A stretch of 64,000 nt of DNA from Sulfitobacter sp. W027 (GCF_025143985.1 NZ_CP083564.1:1489501-1553500); one strand, 5' to 3'; shown: positions 27,596-38,172, counted from the first letter of the stretch. Notes: a model not told the origin generated them from the sequence alone. Program-made: numbers and translations.

Positions 27596-30043
27596 ATGGT
27601 ACAACCTCCTTCCAAAGCCCGCGCGGTCATCATCGGCGGCGGCGTGATCGGCTGTTCGGTCGCTTACCATCTGACCAAGCTCGGTTGGACCGATGTCGTG
27701 CTGCTAGAGCGTAAACAGCTCACCTCCGGCACTACATGGCACGCCGCAGGGCTGATTGCGCAGCTGCGCGCGACGCAGAACATGACGCGGCTGGCGAAAT
27801 ATTCCCAAGAACTCTACGGCGCGCTGGAAGCCGAAACCGGGGTCTCCACAGGGTTCAAGCGCGTGGGGTCGATCACGGCCGCCCTGACAGCAGCGCGGCG
27901 CGAGGAAATCCTGCGTCAAGCCGCGATGGCCCGTGCTTTTGGGGTGGAGGTCGAGGAGATCACCCCCGAAGAGGTCCGCGCGAAATACCCCCATGTGGAA
28001 ACCCGAGGCATGACCGGGGCGGTGTATTTGCCGAAAGACGGGCAGGGCGATCCGACCAATATCGCGCTGGCGCTGGCCAAGGGCGCGCGGGCGCGCGGCG
28101 CGGTCGTGGCAGAGCGGGTAAAGGCCACCGGGGTCACCCGCGCGGGGCGCCGGATCACGGCGGTCGATTGGGCGGGAGAGGATGGCAGCATGGGGCGGAT
28201 CGAGGCCGAACATGTCATCAATTGCGCAGGTATGTGGGGGCGCGAGGTGGGCCAGATGCTGGGCAGCAACGTGCCACTGCAGGCCTGTGAGCACTTCTAT
28301 ATCGTTACCGAAGCCATCCCCTCCTTGCGCGAATTGCCGGTGCTGCGTGTCCCCGATGAATATGCCTATTACAAAGAGGATGCGGGCAAAATCTTGCTCG
28401 GTGCTTTTGAGCCTGTCGCGAAACCATGGGCACTGGAGGGCATTCCCGAGAGTTTCGAGTTCGATCAACTTCCCGAGGATTTCGACCATTTCGAACCGAT
28501 CCTTGAGATGGCCATCAAACGGCTGCCACTGCTGGCGGAGAAGGGGATTCATACCTTCTTTAACGGCCCCGAAAGTTTCACGCCCGATGATGCCTATCAC
28601 CTCGGCCAAGCGCCGGAGATGGACAATGTCTGGGTCGCCGCCGGGTTCAACTCCATCGGTATCCAATCCGCGGGCGGTGCCGGCATGGCGCTGGCGCAGT
28701 GGATGGAGGATGGGCAGAAACCCTTTGATCTGGGCGACGTAGACATCGCGCGAATGCAGCCCTTTCAGGGCAATAGAACCTATCTGGCGACGCGCTCGAC
28801 CGAAACGTTGGGGCTCCTCTACGCCGATCACTTCCCCTACCGCCAAAAGGCCACCGCGCGGGGCATCCGGCGCAGCCCGGTTCACGTGCATCTGCTGGAA
28901 CACGGCGGCGTCATGGGTGAATTTGCTGGCTGGGAGCGGGCAAATTGGTTCGCCCGGCCAGGTCAGGAGCGCGCCTACCGATACGCTTGGGGGCGGCAGA
29001 ATTGGTTTGAAAATCAGGCCGCCGAACATGCCGCCATTCGTACGGGCGTGGGGCTTTATGATATGTCGTCTTTCGGCAAACTTCGGGTCGAAGGGCCGGA
29101 GGCCGAAGCCTTCTTGAACCACGTCTGCGGCGCGCAGATGGCGGTGCCGGTGGGCAAGATCGTCTATACCCAGTTCCTCAACCCCCGCGGCGGGATCGAG
29201 GCGGATGTCACCGTGACCCGCCTGAGCGAAACAGCGTATCTGGTCGTCACTCCCGCTGCGACACGGCTGGCGGATGAAACATGGCTGCGCCGTCATCTGG
29301 GCGACCGTCAGGTGGTAATTACGGATGTGACAGCGGGCGAGGCGGTTCTGGTGGTCATGGGGCCAAAGGCACGTGAGGTCTTGCAGGCGGTGTCGCCCAA
29401 CGACTTCTCGAATGAGACGCATCCCTTTGGCATGGCACGGGAAATCGAGATCGGCATGGGCCTCGCCCGGGCGCATCGGGTGTCCTATGTGGGCGAACTG
29501 GGTTGGGAGCTTTACGTCAGTGCCGAGATGGCGGGCCATGTCTTCGAGGTGCTGATGGAGGCGGGCGCGGCCTTTAGCCTAAAACTCTGCGGGCTGCATG
29601 CGATGGACAGTTGCCGGATCGAAAAGGGCTTTCGCCACTTCGGCCATGACATCACCTGCGAGGACCATGTGCTGGAGGCCGGATTGGGTTTTGCGGTAAA
29701 AACCGAAAAGCCTGATTTCATTGGCCGCGACGCGGTGCTGCGCAAGAAGGAGGAAGGGCTGAAACTGCAGATGCTGCAATTCCGCCTCACGGACCCCGAG
29801 CCCCTGCTTTATCATGCCGAGCCGATCCTGCGGGATGGGAAAATCGCGGGCTATCTTAGTTCGGGCAACTATGGGCATCACTTGGGCGGCGCGATTGGTC
29901 TGGGCTATGTGCCCTGTGAAGGGGAAAACGTCGCCGATCTGCTCGGCTCGACCTATGAGATCGACGTGGCAGGCCAGCGTGTACGGGCCGAGGCGAGCTT
30001 GAAACCGATGTATGATCCCAGCGGGGCGCGTTCCAAGAGCTAA
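27596..30043 (+). CDS. FAD-dependent oxidoreductase fused to GcvT domain (dimethylglycine/sarcosine dehydrogenase-like), copy 2
   Basis: This 815-residue paralogue follows copy 1 one base after its stop (TGAGATG). It has the Rossmann motif VIIGGGVIGCSVAYHLTKLGW, the FAD-attachment motif SGTTWHAAGLIAQLRATQN, YHLGQAPEMDNVWVAAGFNSIGIQSAGGAG at the end of the DAO half, and a GcvT half (about 425-810) with RVSYVGELGWELYV and GLHAMDSCRIEKGFRHFGHD. It is the closer match to canonical DMGDH/SARDH. An AGGAGG ribosome site lies at the end of copy 1. Two tandem enzymes behind one importer suggest successive demethylations. Confidence 0.86.
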   Translation: MVQPPSKARAVIIGGGVIGCSVAYHLTKLGWTDVVLLERKQLTSGTTWHAAGLIAQLRATQNMTRLAKYSQELYGALEAETGVSTGFKRVGSITAALTAARREEILRQAAMARAFGVEVEEITPEEVRAKYPHVETRGMTGAVYLPKDGQGDPTNIALALAKGARARGAVVAERVKATGVTRAGRRITAVDWAGEDGSMGRIEAEHVINCAGMWGREVGQMLGSNVPLQACEHFYIVTEAIPSLRELPVLRVPDEYAYYKEDAGKILLGAFEPVAKPWALEGIPESFEFDQLPEDFDHFEPILEMAIKRLPLLAEKGIHTFFNGPESFTPDDAYHLGQAPEMDNVWVAAGFNSIGIQSAGGAGMALAQWMEDGQKPFDLGDVDIARMQPFQGNRTYLATRSTETLGLLYADHFPYRQKATARGIRRSPVHVHLLEHGGVMGEFAGWERANWFARPGQERAYRYAWGRQNWFENQAAEHAAIRTGVGLYDMSSFGKLRVEGPEAEAFLNHVCGAQMAVPVGKIVYTQFLNPRGGIEADVTVTRLSETAYLVVTPAATRLADETWLRRHLGDRQVVITDVTAGEAVLVVMGPKAREVLQAVSPNDFSNETHPFGMAREIEIGMGLARAHRVSYVGELGWELYVSAEMAGHVFEVLMEAGAAFSLKLCGLHAMDSCRIEKGFRHFGHDITCEDHVLEAGLGFAVKTEKPDFIGRDAVLRKKEEGLKLQMLQFRLTDPEPLLYHAEPILRDGKIAGYLSSGNYGHHLGGAIGLGYVPCEGENVADLLGSTYEIDVAGQRVRAEASLKPMYDPSGARSKS

Positions 30044-30085
30044 GCCGTGATAAATCACCCTCTGCGCAAGCTTTCGTGGCCATCT

Positions 30086-30099
30086 TTGACATAGATCAA
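30086..30099. promoter_or_regulatory. FNR/FixK box before ccoN
   Basis: TTGA-CATAGA-TCAA is a perfect FNR/FixK consensus (TTGA-N6-TCAA), 55 bp upstream of the ccoN ATG. It should mediate low-oxygen activation by the FixK-type regulator encoded nearby. Confidence 0.85.
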
Positions 30100-30154
30100 A
30101 GAAGTGCATGGAGCGCCATGCGATCCGTTTCCCAAAGATGAAGGGATTCGGAAT

Positions 30155-31765
30155 ATGTTCGATACGCTCAAGTTGATCGTGCTTGCGTTGGTAATGCTCA
30201 TTGCGGCACTCGGGGCGGATTGGGCGCGCGATCCGGCTTATATGGTCCATGCCCTGTTGGTCATGCTGGTGGCCGCCGGGTTGTTCTTTTGGCAGTTGCG
30301 CGGGATGCCTGTCGAAGACGCCGGGCCTGTCGCACCTAGGGCACCGCAGGGCTATATGGATGGCCCCATTCGCTATGGCGTGATTGCCACGGCGTTCTGG
30401 GGCGTGGTGGGGTTTCTGGTGGGCACCTTCATTGCCTTCCAACTGGCCTTTCCCGCGCTGAATATCGAATGGGCGCAGCCCTATGCCAACTTTGGCCGCC
30501 TGCGCCCGCTGCACACCAGCGCGGTAATCTTTGCCTTTGGCGGCAACGCCCTGATCGCCTCCTCTTTCTATATTGTGCAACGTACGTCGGCGGCGCGGCT
30601 CTGGGGGGGCGACGCGGCTTGGTTCGTCTTTTGGGGCTATCAGCTTTTCATCGTTCTGGCGGCGACCGGTTATCTTCTAGGGGCCACCCAATCCAAGGAA
30701 TATGCCGAGCCGGAATGGTACGTCGACATCTGGCTGACCATCGTTTGGCTGACTTACCTCGCCGTGTTCTTTGGCACGATTCTGAAGCGGCGCGAGCGCC
30801 ATATCTATGTCGCCAACTGGTTCTTTCTGGCCTTCATCATCACTGTGGCGATGCTGCATGTGGTCAACAACCTTGCCATCCCCGTGTCGATCTGGGGCTC
30901 GAAATCGGTGCAGGTCTTTGCAGGCGTGCAGGATGCGATGACGCAGTGGTGGTACGGGCACAACGCGGTGGGTTTCTTCCTGACCGCCGGGTTTCTGGGC
31001 ATGATGTATTACTTTGTGCCGAAACAGGCGGGCCGCCCGGTCTATAGCTACAAACTGTCGATCATCCATTTCTGGGCGCTGATCTTTCTCTATATCTGGG
31101 CGGGTCCGCACCACTTGCATTACACCGCCTTGCCCGACTGGGCGGCGACGCTGGGGATGGTGTTTTCGATCATCCTGTGGATGCCAAGCTGGGGCGGCAT
31201 GATCAACGGTCTGATGACGCTCGAAGGCGCGTGGGACAAGATCCGCACCGATCCGATCATCCGCATGTTTGTCGCTTCGCTCGCCTTCTACGGCATGTCC
31301 ACCTTCGAGGGGCCGATGATGTCCATCCGCGCGGTCAACTCGCTGAGCCACTACACCGATTGGACGATCGGCCATGTGCATTCCGGCGCGCTTGGCTGGA
31401 ACGGGTTGATCACCTTCGGGGCGCTCTACTTCCTGACCCCGCGGCTCTGGGGCCGGGCGCAGATGCACTCCATGGCGGCGATCAACCTGCACTTCTGGCT
31501 CGCGACCCTTGGGATCGTGCTCTACGCCGCGTCGATGTGGGTCTCAGGCATCATGGAAGGGCTGATGTGGCGTGAGGTCGATGCCAATGGCTTCCTCGTC
31601 AACAGCTTTGCCGACACCGTCGAAGCCAAATTCCTGATGTATGTGGTCCGTGGTCTGGGCGGGGTGCTCTACCTCGCGGGGGGTGCGGTGATGGTCTGGA
31701 ACATGTGGATGACCATCCGCGCCCCGCAAGCCCGCCCCGTCACCGTCGCCCTGCCAGCGGAGTAA
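30155..31765 (+). CDS. ccoN: cbb3-type cytochrome c oxidase subunit I
   Basis: This 536-residue catalytic subunit of the high-affinity terminal oxidase has about 14 membrane spans and the heme/copper His motifs [42 protein letters not shown] and [15 protein letters not shown]. It reduces oxygen at low tension and pumps protons. The ATG at 30155 leaves a clean N-terminus with a first hydrophobic span. It heads ccoNOQP. Confidence 0.96.
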   Translation: MFDTLKLIVLALVMLIAALGADWARDPAYMVHALLVMLVAAGLFFWQLRGMPVEDAGPVAPRAPQGYMDGPIRYGVIATAFWGVVGFLVGTFIAFQLAFPALNIEWAQPYANFGRLRPLHTSAVIFAFGGNALIASSFYIVQRTSAARLWGGDAAWFVFWGYQLFIVLAATGYLLGATQSKEYAEPEWYVDIWLTIVWLTYLAVFFGTILKRRERHIYVANWFFLAFIITVAMLHVVNNLAIPVSIWGSKSVQVFAGVQDAMTQWWYGHNAVGFFLTAGFLGMMYYFVPKQAGRPVYSYKLSIIHFWALIFLYIWAGPHHLHYTALPDWAATLGMVFSIILWMPSWGGMINGLMTLEGAWDKIRTDPIIRMFVASLAFYGMSTFEGPMMSIRAVNSLSHYTDWTIGHVHSGALGWNGLITFGALYFLTPRLWGRAQMHSMAAINLHFWLATLGIVLYAASMWVSGIMEGLMWREVDANGFLVNSFADTVEAKFLMYVVRGLGGVLYLAGGAVMVWNMWMTIRAPQARPVTVALPAE

Positions 31766-31770
31766 GATCA

Positions 31771-32607
31771 ATGGCCAAGAACCCTCACAGCCCAAATTAT
31801 GACCCTGCTGACGATCCCAAGGTCGTAACCGCCAGCGAAGGCTTGAAGACAGGCAAAATCCCCAATGAGCTGCCGCCCGAGACGCAGACGATCACCTTTC
31901 ACCAGCGGTTCGAGCGCAATGCGACCCTGCTGCTGATTGCCTCGCTCGGGGTGGTCAGTATCGGCGGGATCGTCGAAATCGCGCCACTGTTCTGGCTGGA
32001 GAACACCATCGAAGAGGTCGAGGGCATGCGCCCCTATTCGCCGCTGGAACTGGCGGGGCGGGAAATCTATGTGCGCGAGGGCTGCTATGTCTGCCACAGC
32101 CAGATGATCCGCCCGATGCGCGACGAGACCGAACGCTATGGCCACTACAGCCTTGCCGCGGAATCGATGTACGACCACCCGTTCCAATGGGGCTCTAAAC
32201 GCACCGGGCCGGACCTGGCGCGGGTCGGTGGGCGCTATTCGGATGAGTGGCATGTGGATCATCTGATGGACACGCAGTCGGTCGTGCCGGAAAGCGTGAT
32301 GCCGAAATACGCCTTTCTGATGGACGCCAAGCTTGAGCCTGAGGATGTGACCGATCTGGTAGCGACCCACCGGACGGTTGGGGTGCCCTATAGTGATGAG
32401 ATGATCGCGAATGTCCGTGGCGATTTCCGGGTGCAGGTCGATCCCATGGGGGACTACGACGCGCTACTCGAACGCTACCCCGGCGCGCAGGTGCGCAGCT
32501 TCGACGGGCAGCCCGGCATCAGCGAAATGGATGCTCTGATCGCCTATCTGCAAATGCTCGGAACGCTGGTCGATTTCTCGACCTTCGTGCCCGACGCCAA
32601 CCGCTGA
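31771..32607 (+). CDS. ccoO: cbb3-type oxidase monoheme subunit II
   Basis: This 278-residue subunit has a membrane anchor (about 48-70) and one c-type heme site, CYVCHSQ, then [14 protein letters not shown] text and [16 protein letters not shown] and SVMPKYAFL with the axial Met. It passes electrons to CcoN in the periplasm. A polar leader of about 45 residues precedes the anchor. GGAGTAAGATCA lies before the ATG, five bases after the ccoN stop. Confidence 0.95.
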   Translation: MAKNPHSPNYDPADDPKVVTASEGLKTGKIPNELPPETQTITFHQRFERNATLLLIASLGVVSIGGIVEIAPLFWLENTIEEVEGMRPYSPLELAGREIYVREGCYVCHSQMIRPMRDETERYGHYSLAAESMYDHPFQWGSKRTGPDLARVGGRYSDEWHVDHLMDTQSVVPESVMPKYAFLMDAKLEPEDVTDLVATHRTVGVPYSDEMIANVRGDFRVQVDPMGDYDALLERYPGAQVRSFDGQPGISEMDALIAYLQMLGTLVDFSTFVPDANR

Positions 32608-32617
32608 GGAGACCGCA

Positions 32618-32806
32618 ATGGACACCTATTCCTTCCTGCGCGAACTGGCCGACAGCTGGGCACTCTTGATCCTGACGCTGATCTTTCTCGGCGTCATTGC
32701 TTGGGCCTTTCGCCCCGGTTCACGCGCCCTACACGACGATGCCGCCGCCGTCCCGTTTCGCAACGAAGCGCCTGACCAAGCCCGCAATGACGGAGCCTGC
32801 ACATGA
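32618..32806 (+). CDS. ccoQ: cbb3-type oxidase small subunit CcoQ (FixQ)
   Basis: This 62-residue protein has one N-terminal membrane span (about 13-32, SWALLILTLIFLGVIAWAF) followed by a RPGSR turn and a polar tail, the standard CcoQ form. It stabilises the complex. GAGGAGACCGCA precedes the ATG, and its stop overlaps the ccoP start. Confidence 0.9.
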   Translation: MDTYSFLRELADSWALLILTLIFLGVIAWAFRPGSRALHDDAAAVPFRNEAPDQARNDGACT

Positions 32807-33705
32807 CCGATAATCGCAAGATCGACCCCGAAACCGGGACCGAGACCACAGGCCACAGTTGGGACGGTATTGAAGAACTGAACACGCCGCTGCCGCGCTG
32901 GTGGCTTTGGACTTTCTACGCCACCGTCGTCTGGGGCGTGATCTATACCGTCCTCTACCCTGCGTGGCCGATGTTTTCGGGGGCGACGGCGGGGCTCTTG
33001 GGCTATTCCACCCGTGGTGAGGTTGCCGCCGAGATCGCCCGCGTGGACCTGTCGAACGCCGATCTGACGGAGAGCCTTGTCAACGTCGATCTGGCGGTGC
33101 TGAAGGACAACGGAGAGCTGCACCGTTTCGCCATGCAGGCCGGGCGCTCGGTCTTTGCGGCCAATTGCTCGCAATGCCATGGCGCGGGGGCAGGGGGTGT
33201 CGTGGCCTCGGGCTATCCGAACCTTTTGGACGACGATTGGCTCTGGGGCGGCACGATGGAGGAGATCGCCTATACCGTGCGCCACGGCATCCGCAACGAG
33301 GATGACGCCGACGCGCGCTTCTCGGAAATGCCGCCTTTCGACTGGATGGAAGACTCTGATCTCAACGCCACCGTCCATTTCGTGCGCAGCCTGTCAGGCC
33401 TTGAGCATAACGAAGCTGCGGCGCTGGCGGGGGCCGAGATCTTTGCCGACAACTGTAGCGCTTGCCATGGGGAACGCGGCCTTGGCGACCGCGAGACCGG
33501 CGCGCCGAACCTAGCCGATGCGATCTGGCTGCGCGGCGGCAGCCATGACGCGATCCTGCGCCAACTCAAAGCGCCGCGCATGGGGGTAATGCCGCCGTGG
33601 CAGGCACGTCTGGGCGAGGCTGAGGTGCGCGCCGTGACTGCCTATGTCCACGGTCTGGGCGGTGGCGAGGCCGGGGTCGCTGCCGAGGGTGCAGTCGCCG
33701 ATTAA
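32803..33705 (+). CDS. ccoP: cbb3-type oxidase diheme subunit III
   Basis: This 300-residue subunit has an N-terminal polar stretch including HSWDGIEELNTPLPRWWLWTFY, a membrane anchor (about 35-60), and two c-type heme domains with CSQCHGA and CSACHGE. It accepts electrons from soluble cytochromes. The gene overlaps ccoQ by four bases. Confidence 0.95.
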   Translation: MTDNRKIDPETGTETTGHSWDGIEELNTPLPRWWLWTFYATVVWGVIYTVLYPAWPMFSGATAGLLGYSTRGEVAAEIARVDLSNADLTESLVNVDLAVLKDNGELHRFAMQAGRSVFAANCSQCHGAGAGGVVASGYPNLLDDDWLWGGTMEEIAYTVRHGIRNEDDADARFSEMPPFDWMEDSDLNATVHFVRSLSGLEHNEAAALAGAEIFADNCSACHGERGLGDRETGAPNLADAIWLRGGSHDAILRQLKAPRMGVMPPWQARLGEAEVRAVTAYVHGLGGGEAGVAAEGAVAD

Positions 33706-33730
33706 GCCGGTAGGACAAATAATTTGCGGA

Positions 33731-33744
33731 TTGATGCAGATCAA
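33731..33744. promoter_or_regulatory. FNR/FixK box before ccoG
   Basis: TTGA-TGCAGA-TCAA is a perfect consensus box, 56 bp before the ccoG ATG. It gives the assembly operon its own low-oxygen promoter separate from ccoNOQP. Confidence 0.85.
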
Positions 33745-33800
33745 AGCGGCCTGCGCCCCCCGGGTGTAGGCCGCAAGACGTAACCCCGGAGCCAACTGCC

Positions 33801-35390
33801 ATGTCCAACACCGCCCCTCCGCTTTTCACCGCGCGCGAGCCGATCTTTCCCCGCCGGGTCAGCGGGTTCTTTCGCCGGTTGAAATGGGTGATCCTGATCC
33901 TCACGCTGGGGGTCTATTACATCACCCCGTGGATCCGCTGGGACCGGGGGCCAAACCTGCCGGATCAAGCGGTTCTGGTCGATCTCGCCAACCGGCGTTT
34001 CCATTTCTTCTGGATCGAGATTTGGCCGCATGAGTTCTACTTCGTCGCCGGACTGCTGATCATGGCGGGGCTGGGGCTGTTCCTGTTTACTTCCGCTTTG
34101 GGCCGGGTCTGGTGCGGCTATGCTTGCCCGCAAACCGTCTGGTCCGATCTCTTCATGACCGTGGAGCGCTGGATTGAGGGCGACCGCAACGCGCGTATTC
34201 GTCTGCACAATGCGCCGTGGAGCTGGCGCAAGGCGCGGCTGCGGGGGGCGAAATGGGTGGTCTGGCTGCTGATCGCGGTGGCGACGGGCGGCGCTTGGGT
34301 CTTTTACTTTGCCGATGCGCCCAGTTTGGCGCGCGACCTCGTAACCCTGCAAGCCGCCCCCGTGGCCTATGCCACCATCGCCGTGCTGACGGCCGCGACC
34401 TTCATTTTTGGCGGCTTCATGCGCGAACAGGTCTGTATCTACATGTGCCCATGGCCCCGCATCCAAGGCGCGATGATGGACCCCGGTACTCTGACCGTAG
34501 GTTATCGCAAGTGGCGGGGGGAGCCGCGCGGCAAAGGTGGTGTGAAACGCCAGCAAGCCGCCGCCGAGGCGATTGGCAGCGGCGATGCGGTGGCGCGTTA
34601 CGGGGCGGCGCTGGACAAAAACACCGCCGGGGACCGCAAGTCCCGCAGGGGCGAGACTTTGGGCGATTGCATTGATTGCAACGCCTGTGTCGCGGTCTGC
34701 CCGATGGGGATCGACATCCGCGAAGGTCAGCAGATGGAATGTATCACCTGCGCGCTTTGCATCGACGCCTGCGACGACGTGATGGCCAAGATCGGGCGTC
34801 CGCGCGGGTTGATCGACTACCTCGCGCTGGATGATGAACCTCCCACCCAACCGAGGCAAAGCGCCGCCGTGGCGGGTCTTGCCGAAGCGCCTGCCGGCGA
34901 CGTCACCGGGGCCAACGCGCCTTCGTGGCAACCTAAACCGCTTTGGCAGCATGTCTTCCGCCCTCGCACCCTGATCTATACCGCCGCTTGGGCGGCCATC
35001 GGTGTGGCGCTTGTGGTCGCGCTGTTCATCCGGCCAGAGATCGACATGACCGTCGCGCCGGTGCGCAACCCGACCTTCGTCACCCTGTCGCATGGGTCGA
35101 TCCGTAATGCCTATGACATCCGTCTGCGCAACAAACATGGGGAGGCACGGGATTTCCGGCTGTCCCTCGGCGGCACCACCGGACTGCAACTCAGAGTCGA
35201 AGGCGCAGCTGATCCGGTGGTCGACGTGCCTGCCGACACCAGCCGCCTGCAACGGGTCTATGTGATCGCCCCACCGCAAACCGCCGCCGCTGCCGCGCCG
35301 CGCAGCGATCTGCAGTTCTGGGTCGAAGATCTCCGCTCGGGTGAGCGTGCCTACGGCGACACGATTTTCAATGGAAAGGACAGCCAATGA
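33801..35390 (+). CDS. ccoG: cbb3 oxidase assembly protein CcoG (RdxA/FixG)
   Basis: This 529-residue membrane protein carries bacterial-ferredoxin type [4Fe-4S] motifs (CIDCNACVAVCPMGIDIR and CITCALCIDACDDVMAKI, about residues 290-330) after several membrane spans, plus WCGYACPQTVWSDLFM and a C-terminal IgG-like periplasmic domain. CcoG handles copper reduction during cbb3 assembly. Its stop overlaps ccoH by four bases. Confidence 0.94.
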   Translation: MSNTAPPLFTAREPIFPRRVSGFFRRLKWVILILTLGVYYITPWIRWDRGPNLPDQAVLVDLANRRFHFFWIEIWPHEFYFVAGLLIMAGLGLFLFTSALGRVWCGYACPQTVWSDLFMTVERWIEGDRNARIRLHNAPWSWRKARLRGAKWVVWLLIAVATGGAWVFYFADAPSLARDLVTLQAAPVAYATIAVLTAATFIFGGFMREQVCIYMCPWPRIQGAMMDPGTLTVGYRKWRGEPRGKGGVKRQQAAAEAIGSGDAVARYGAALDKNTAGDRKSRRGETLGDCIDCNACVAVCPMGIDIREGQQMECITCALCIDACDDVMAKIGRPRGLIDYLALDDEPPTQPRQSAAVAGLAEAPAGDVTGANAPSWQPKPLWQHVFRPRTLIYTAAWAAIGVALVVALFIRPEIDMTVAPVRNPTFVTLSHGSIRNAYDIRLRNKHGEARDFRLSLGGTTGLQLRVEGAADPVVDVPADTSRLQRVYVIAPPQTAAAAAPRSDLQFWVEDLRSGERAYGDTIFNGKDSQ

Positions 35391-35860
35391 CCACAGCGCA
35401 TTTGCAAAAGGAGCGCCCCCTGACAGGCTGGCATGTGTTGGCGATCTTCGTGGGCGGTTTTTCCGTCATCATCGCGGTGAACCTCGCGCTTGCCTTCAGC
35501 GCGGTGCGTACCTTCCCGGGCAAGGAAACCGAATCGAGCTACGTCGCCTCGCAGAATTTTGAAACCGACCGCGCGGCGCAGGAGGCGCTCGGTTGGGCCG
35601 TGCAGACTGAGTTGACGGGGGCGGCTCTTCACTTGGCGGTGCAGGATGCCGAAGGCGTAGTCCGGCCCGAAATCCTCGCGGCGACACTGGGGCGCGCGAC
35701 TACTGTTGCGGATGACATAACGCCTGATTTCGCTTGGGATGGCCGCGCGTGGACCGCGCCGGTCACCGCAGGCGCTGGCAACTGGAACCTGCGGATTGAA
35801 ATGCGCGCCGCCGATGGCACTCTCTTTCGCCGCCGCATTCCCTTGCGGGTGACACGATGA
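35387..35860 (+). CDS. ccoH: cbb3 oxidase assembly protein CcoH (FixH)
   Basis: This 157-residue protein has one N-terminal membrane span (about 14-36) and a periplasmic FixH domain with YVASQNFETDRAAQEALGW. It is needed for cbb3 assembly or stability. Both ends overlap neighbours by four bases within ccoGHIS. Confidence 0.9.
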   Translation: MTTAHLQKERPLTGWHVLAIFVGGFSVIIAVNLALAFSAVRTFPGKETESSYVASQNFETDRAAQEALGWAVQTELTGAALHLAVQDAEGVVRPEILAATLGRATTVADDITPDFAWDGRAWTAPVTAGAGNWNLRIEMRAADGTLFRRRIPLRVTR

Positions 35861-37977
35861 CCGTCGCCGCCTGTCCGGGCTGTGTCGCGAGCGCCCCCTC
35901 GGCCGAGGCCGCGGCACAGCGTATTGCGGAGAACGACCAGGCAATCCACCTCGCCCTGCCGCAGATCCGTTGTGCGGCCTGTATCGCCGGGGTTGAGGGG
36001 GTCTTGGCTAAACTGCCGTCGATCAAGGCAGCAAGGGTGAACCTCGGGGCCAAACGGGTGCGGATCGTTCTGATGCCCGAATGTGACGCCAGCGCGGCGC
36101 TTCAGGCGCTGAATGACGCGGGCTTTGAGGCGCATGAGTTGGACGCGACCGCCCTGCGCCCGACGTCGGATGACACAGGCCGCCGCCTGTTGGCCCGTGC
36201 TGCCGTAGCGGGCTTTGCCATGATGAACGTGATGGCTGTTTCGGTCGCGGTCTGGTCCGGGGCAGGTGACATCACGCGAGAGATGTTTCACTGGATCTCT
36301 GCGGCCATCGCACTGCCCGCTTTGGCCTTCTCCGCGGTGCCGTTCTTTGCCTCTGCGTGGGTCGCCCTGCGGGCCGGGCGGATGAACATGGACGTGCCGA
36401 TTGCGCTGGCGATCCTGCTGGCGGCGGCGACCTCGCTCTATGAAACTTTCGCCGCCACCGGGGCGCATACTTGGTTTGACGCGGCGCTGTCGCTGACCTT
36501 TTTCCTGCTGGTGGGCCGCTATCTTGAGCATCGCGCGCGGGCGACGGCACGCTCCGCCGCGGCGGAGTTGACCGCGCTGGAACTGCCCCGCGCGACCCGG
36601 CTGACCGCGATGGGGCGCGAGACGGTGGACGTCAGCGCCCTGATGCCCGACGACCGCATCGCCCTTGCCGCCGGGGCGCGCGCGCCGGTCGATGGCATCG
36701 CAATGGGGGCGGCGATGGTGGACCGCTCGGCCCTGACCGGAGAGGCCGACCCCGTCGCCGTGGCGGCGGGCGGGCCGATCTGCGCGGGCGAGGTGATCCT
36801 TGGCACGCCGCTGACCCTGCGCGTCACCCGCCGCGCCGAGGACAGCACCCTGCGCCGCCTCGCGGCTTTGGTCGAAGTGGCCGAGACCGGCAAGCACCGC
36901 TACAGCGGGATCGCGGACCGGGCAGCACGGCTTTACGCGCCGGTGGTGCATGGCTTGGCGGCGCTGGCCTTTGCCGTTTGGTGGGGGCTGACGGGGGACC
37001 TTTATCAGGCGATCGCGGTGGCCACGGCGACGCTGATCATCACCTGCCCCTGCGCCTTGGCGCTGGCCATTCCAGCGGTAACGGCGGCGATGACGGGGCG
37101 CTTGTTTCGCGCGGGCGTGCTGCTGAAATCCCCCACGGCGCTGGAGCGTTTAGCCGAAGTGGACACGGTCCTGTTCGACAAGACCGGTACGCTGACCACA
37201 GGGGTGGCGCGGCTGCCCGCGCTGGATGCGGAGGCCGCTTCGGTGGCACTTGCCCTCGCGCAGGCTTCGGACCATCCGGCGTCTCGCGCCTTGGCAGCGG
37301 CACTGCATGCGCAGCTGCCGGCCGATTTGCGCGAGTTGCAGGAGGTGACGGGTGAAGGTGTCTGCGGTCTGTGGAACGGCGCGCCGGTTTCCTTGTGGCG
37401 GGGGCAGGACGGGCCGGAGCTGGGCCTGCCAGATCGTTGCATCCCCCTGCCTTTACGCGAAACACCCCGCGCAGGTGCCGCCGAAGTGGTCAGCGCCCTG
37501 CAGGAGCGGGGGCTAGGGGTCGGCATGGTGACTGGCGATACTGCGCGGCGTGCTGCCGCGCTGGCGCAAGGGCTGGGGATTACGACGGTCCATGCCGCGG
37601 TCTGCCCTGAGGATAAGGCCGAGCTGGTGCGTGACCTAACCGCGCAGGGCAAGCGGGTGCTGATGGTGGGCGATGGGCTGAACGACACGGCAGCGCTGGC
37701 AGGGGCCCATGCCTCCCTCGCGCCAGCGACGGCGCTGGATGCGGCGCGGGTCGCCTCGGATGGGGTGATGCTGGGCAGTGACCTATCGGCGGTGGACGAT
37801 ACCCTGCGCTTGGCCCGCCGTGCGCGCAGCCGGATCCGGCAGAACCTGGCCTTGGCCGCGGTCTATAACGCGGTCGCGATCCCCGTGGCGGTCATGGGCT
37901 ATGCCACGCCGTTGATGGCGGCGGCGGTGATGTCTTCTTCGTCGATCCTCGTGGTTTTGAATGCGGTGCGCCGATGA
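35857..37977 (+). CDS. ccoI: Copper-exporting P-type ATPase for cbb3 assembly, CcoI (FixI)
   Basis: This 706-residue P1B-type ATPase supplies copper for the oxidase. It has a Cys-containing leader (CPGCVAS), a heavy-metal-associated domain with IRCAACIAGVEG, the membrane CPC motif in ITCPCALALAIP, the phosphorylation motif DKTGTLTTG and the hinge MVGDGLNDTAAL. The length is somewhat short for the family's common 720-800. The stop overlaps ccoS. Confidence 0.93.
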   Translation: MTVAACPGCVASAPSAEAAAQRIAENDQAIHLALPQIRCAACIAGVEGVLAKLPSIKAARVNLGAKRVRIVLMPECDASAALQALNDAGFEAHELDATALRPTSDDTGRRLLARAAVAGFAMMNVMAVSVAVWSGAGDITREMFHWISAAIALPALAFSAVPFFASAWVALRAGRMNMDVPIALAILLAAATSLYETFAATGAHTWFDAALSLTFFLLVGRYLEHRARATARSAAAELTALELPRATRLTAMGRETVDVSALMPDDRIALAAGARAPVDGIAMGAAMVDRSALTGEADPVAVAAGGPICAGEVILGTPLTLRVTRRAEDSTLRRLAALVEVAETGKHRYSGIADRAARLYAPVVHGLAALAFAVWWGLTGDLYQAIAVATATLIITCPCALALAIPAVTAAMTGRLFRAGVLLKSPTALERLAEVDTVLFDKTGTLTTGVARLPALDAEAASVALALAQASDHPASRALAAALHAQLPADLRELQEVTGEGVCGLWNGAPVSLWRGQDGPELGLPDRCIPLPLRETPRAGAAEVVSALQERGLGVGMVTGDTARRAAALAQGLGITTVHAAVCPEDKAELVRDLTAQGKRVLMVGDGLNDTAALAGAHASLAPATALDAARVASDGVMLGSDLSAVDDTLRLARRARSRIRQNLALAAVYNAVAIPVAVMGYATPLMAAAVMSSSSILVVLNAVRR

Positions 37978-38165
37978 ATATCCTGATTGTTCTCATCCCC
38001 GTTTCCGTTTGTCTTGGCGCGGCTGGGCTTGCGGCCTGTCTTTGGACGCTGCGCCACGGGCAATACGAAGATCTGGAAGGCGACGCCGCGCGGATCCTGT
38101 TGGAGAATGAGGAGCCGCCCCGAGGTGAAGAACGGCAGGATGCGGGGCCGGAAGGCCGGGTCTGA
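37974..38165 (+). CDS. ccoS: cbb3 oxidase maturation protein CcoS (FixS)
   Basis: This 63-residue protein has one membrane span (about 3-25) followed by the CcoS hallmark GQYEDLEGDAARIL. It is required for cofactor insertion into the oxidase. It is the last gene of ccoGHIS. Confidence 0.9.
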   Translation: MNILIVLIPVSVCLGAAGLAACLWTLRHGQYEDLEGDAARILLENEEPPRGEERQDAGPEGRV

Positions 38166-38172
38166 AACGTAA

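Noticed and set aside
27704..29539. Long minus-strand open frame (about 610 codons) opposite the second FAD-GcvT gene.
   Set aside because: Shadow of a confident GcvT-fused oxidoreductase; no family motifs.
33741..35387. Minus-strand frame of about 550 codons over ccoG.
   Set aside because: Antisense to ccoG, with no recognisable motifs and a composition typical of a reverse-frame shadow.
35629..36951. Minus-strand frame of 440 codons over ccoH/ccoI.
   Set aside because: Antisense to conserved assembly genes; residue composition is shadow-like.
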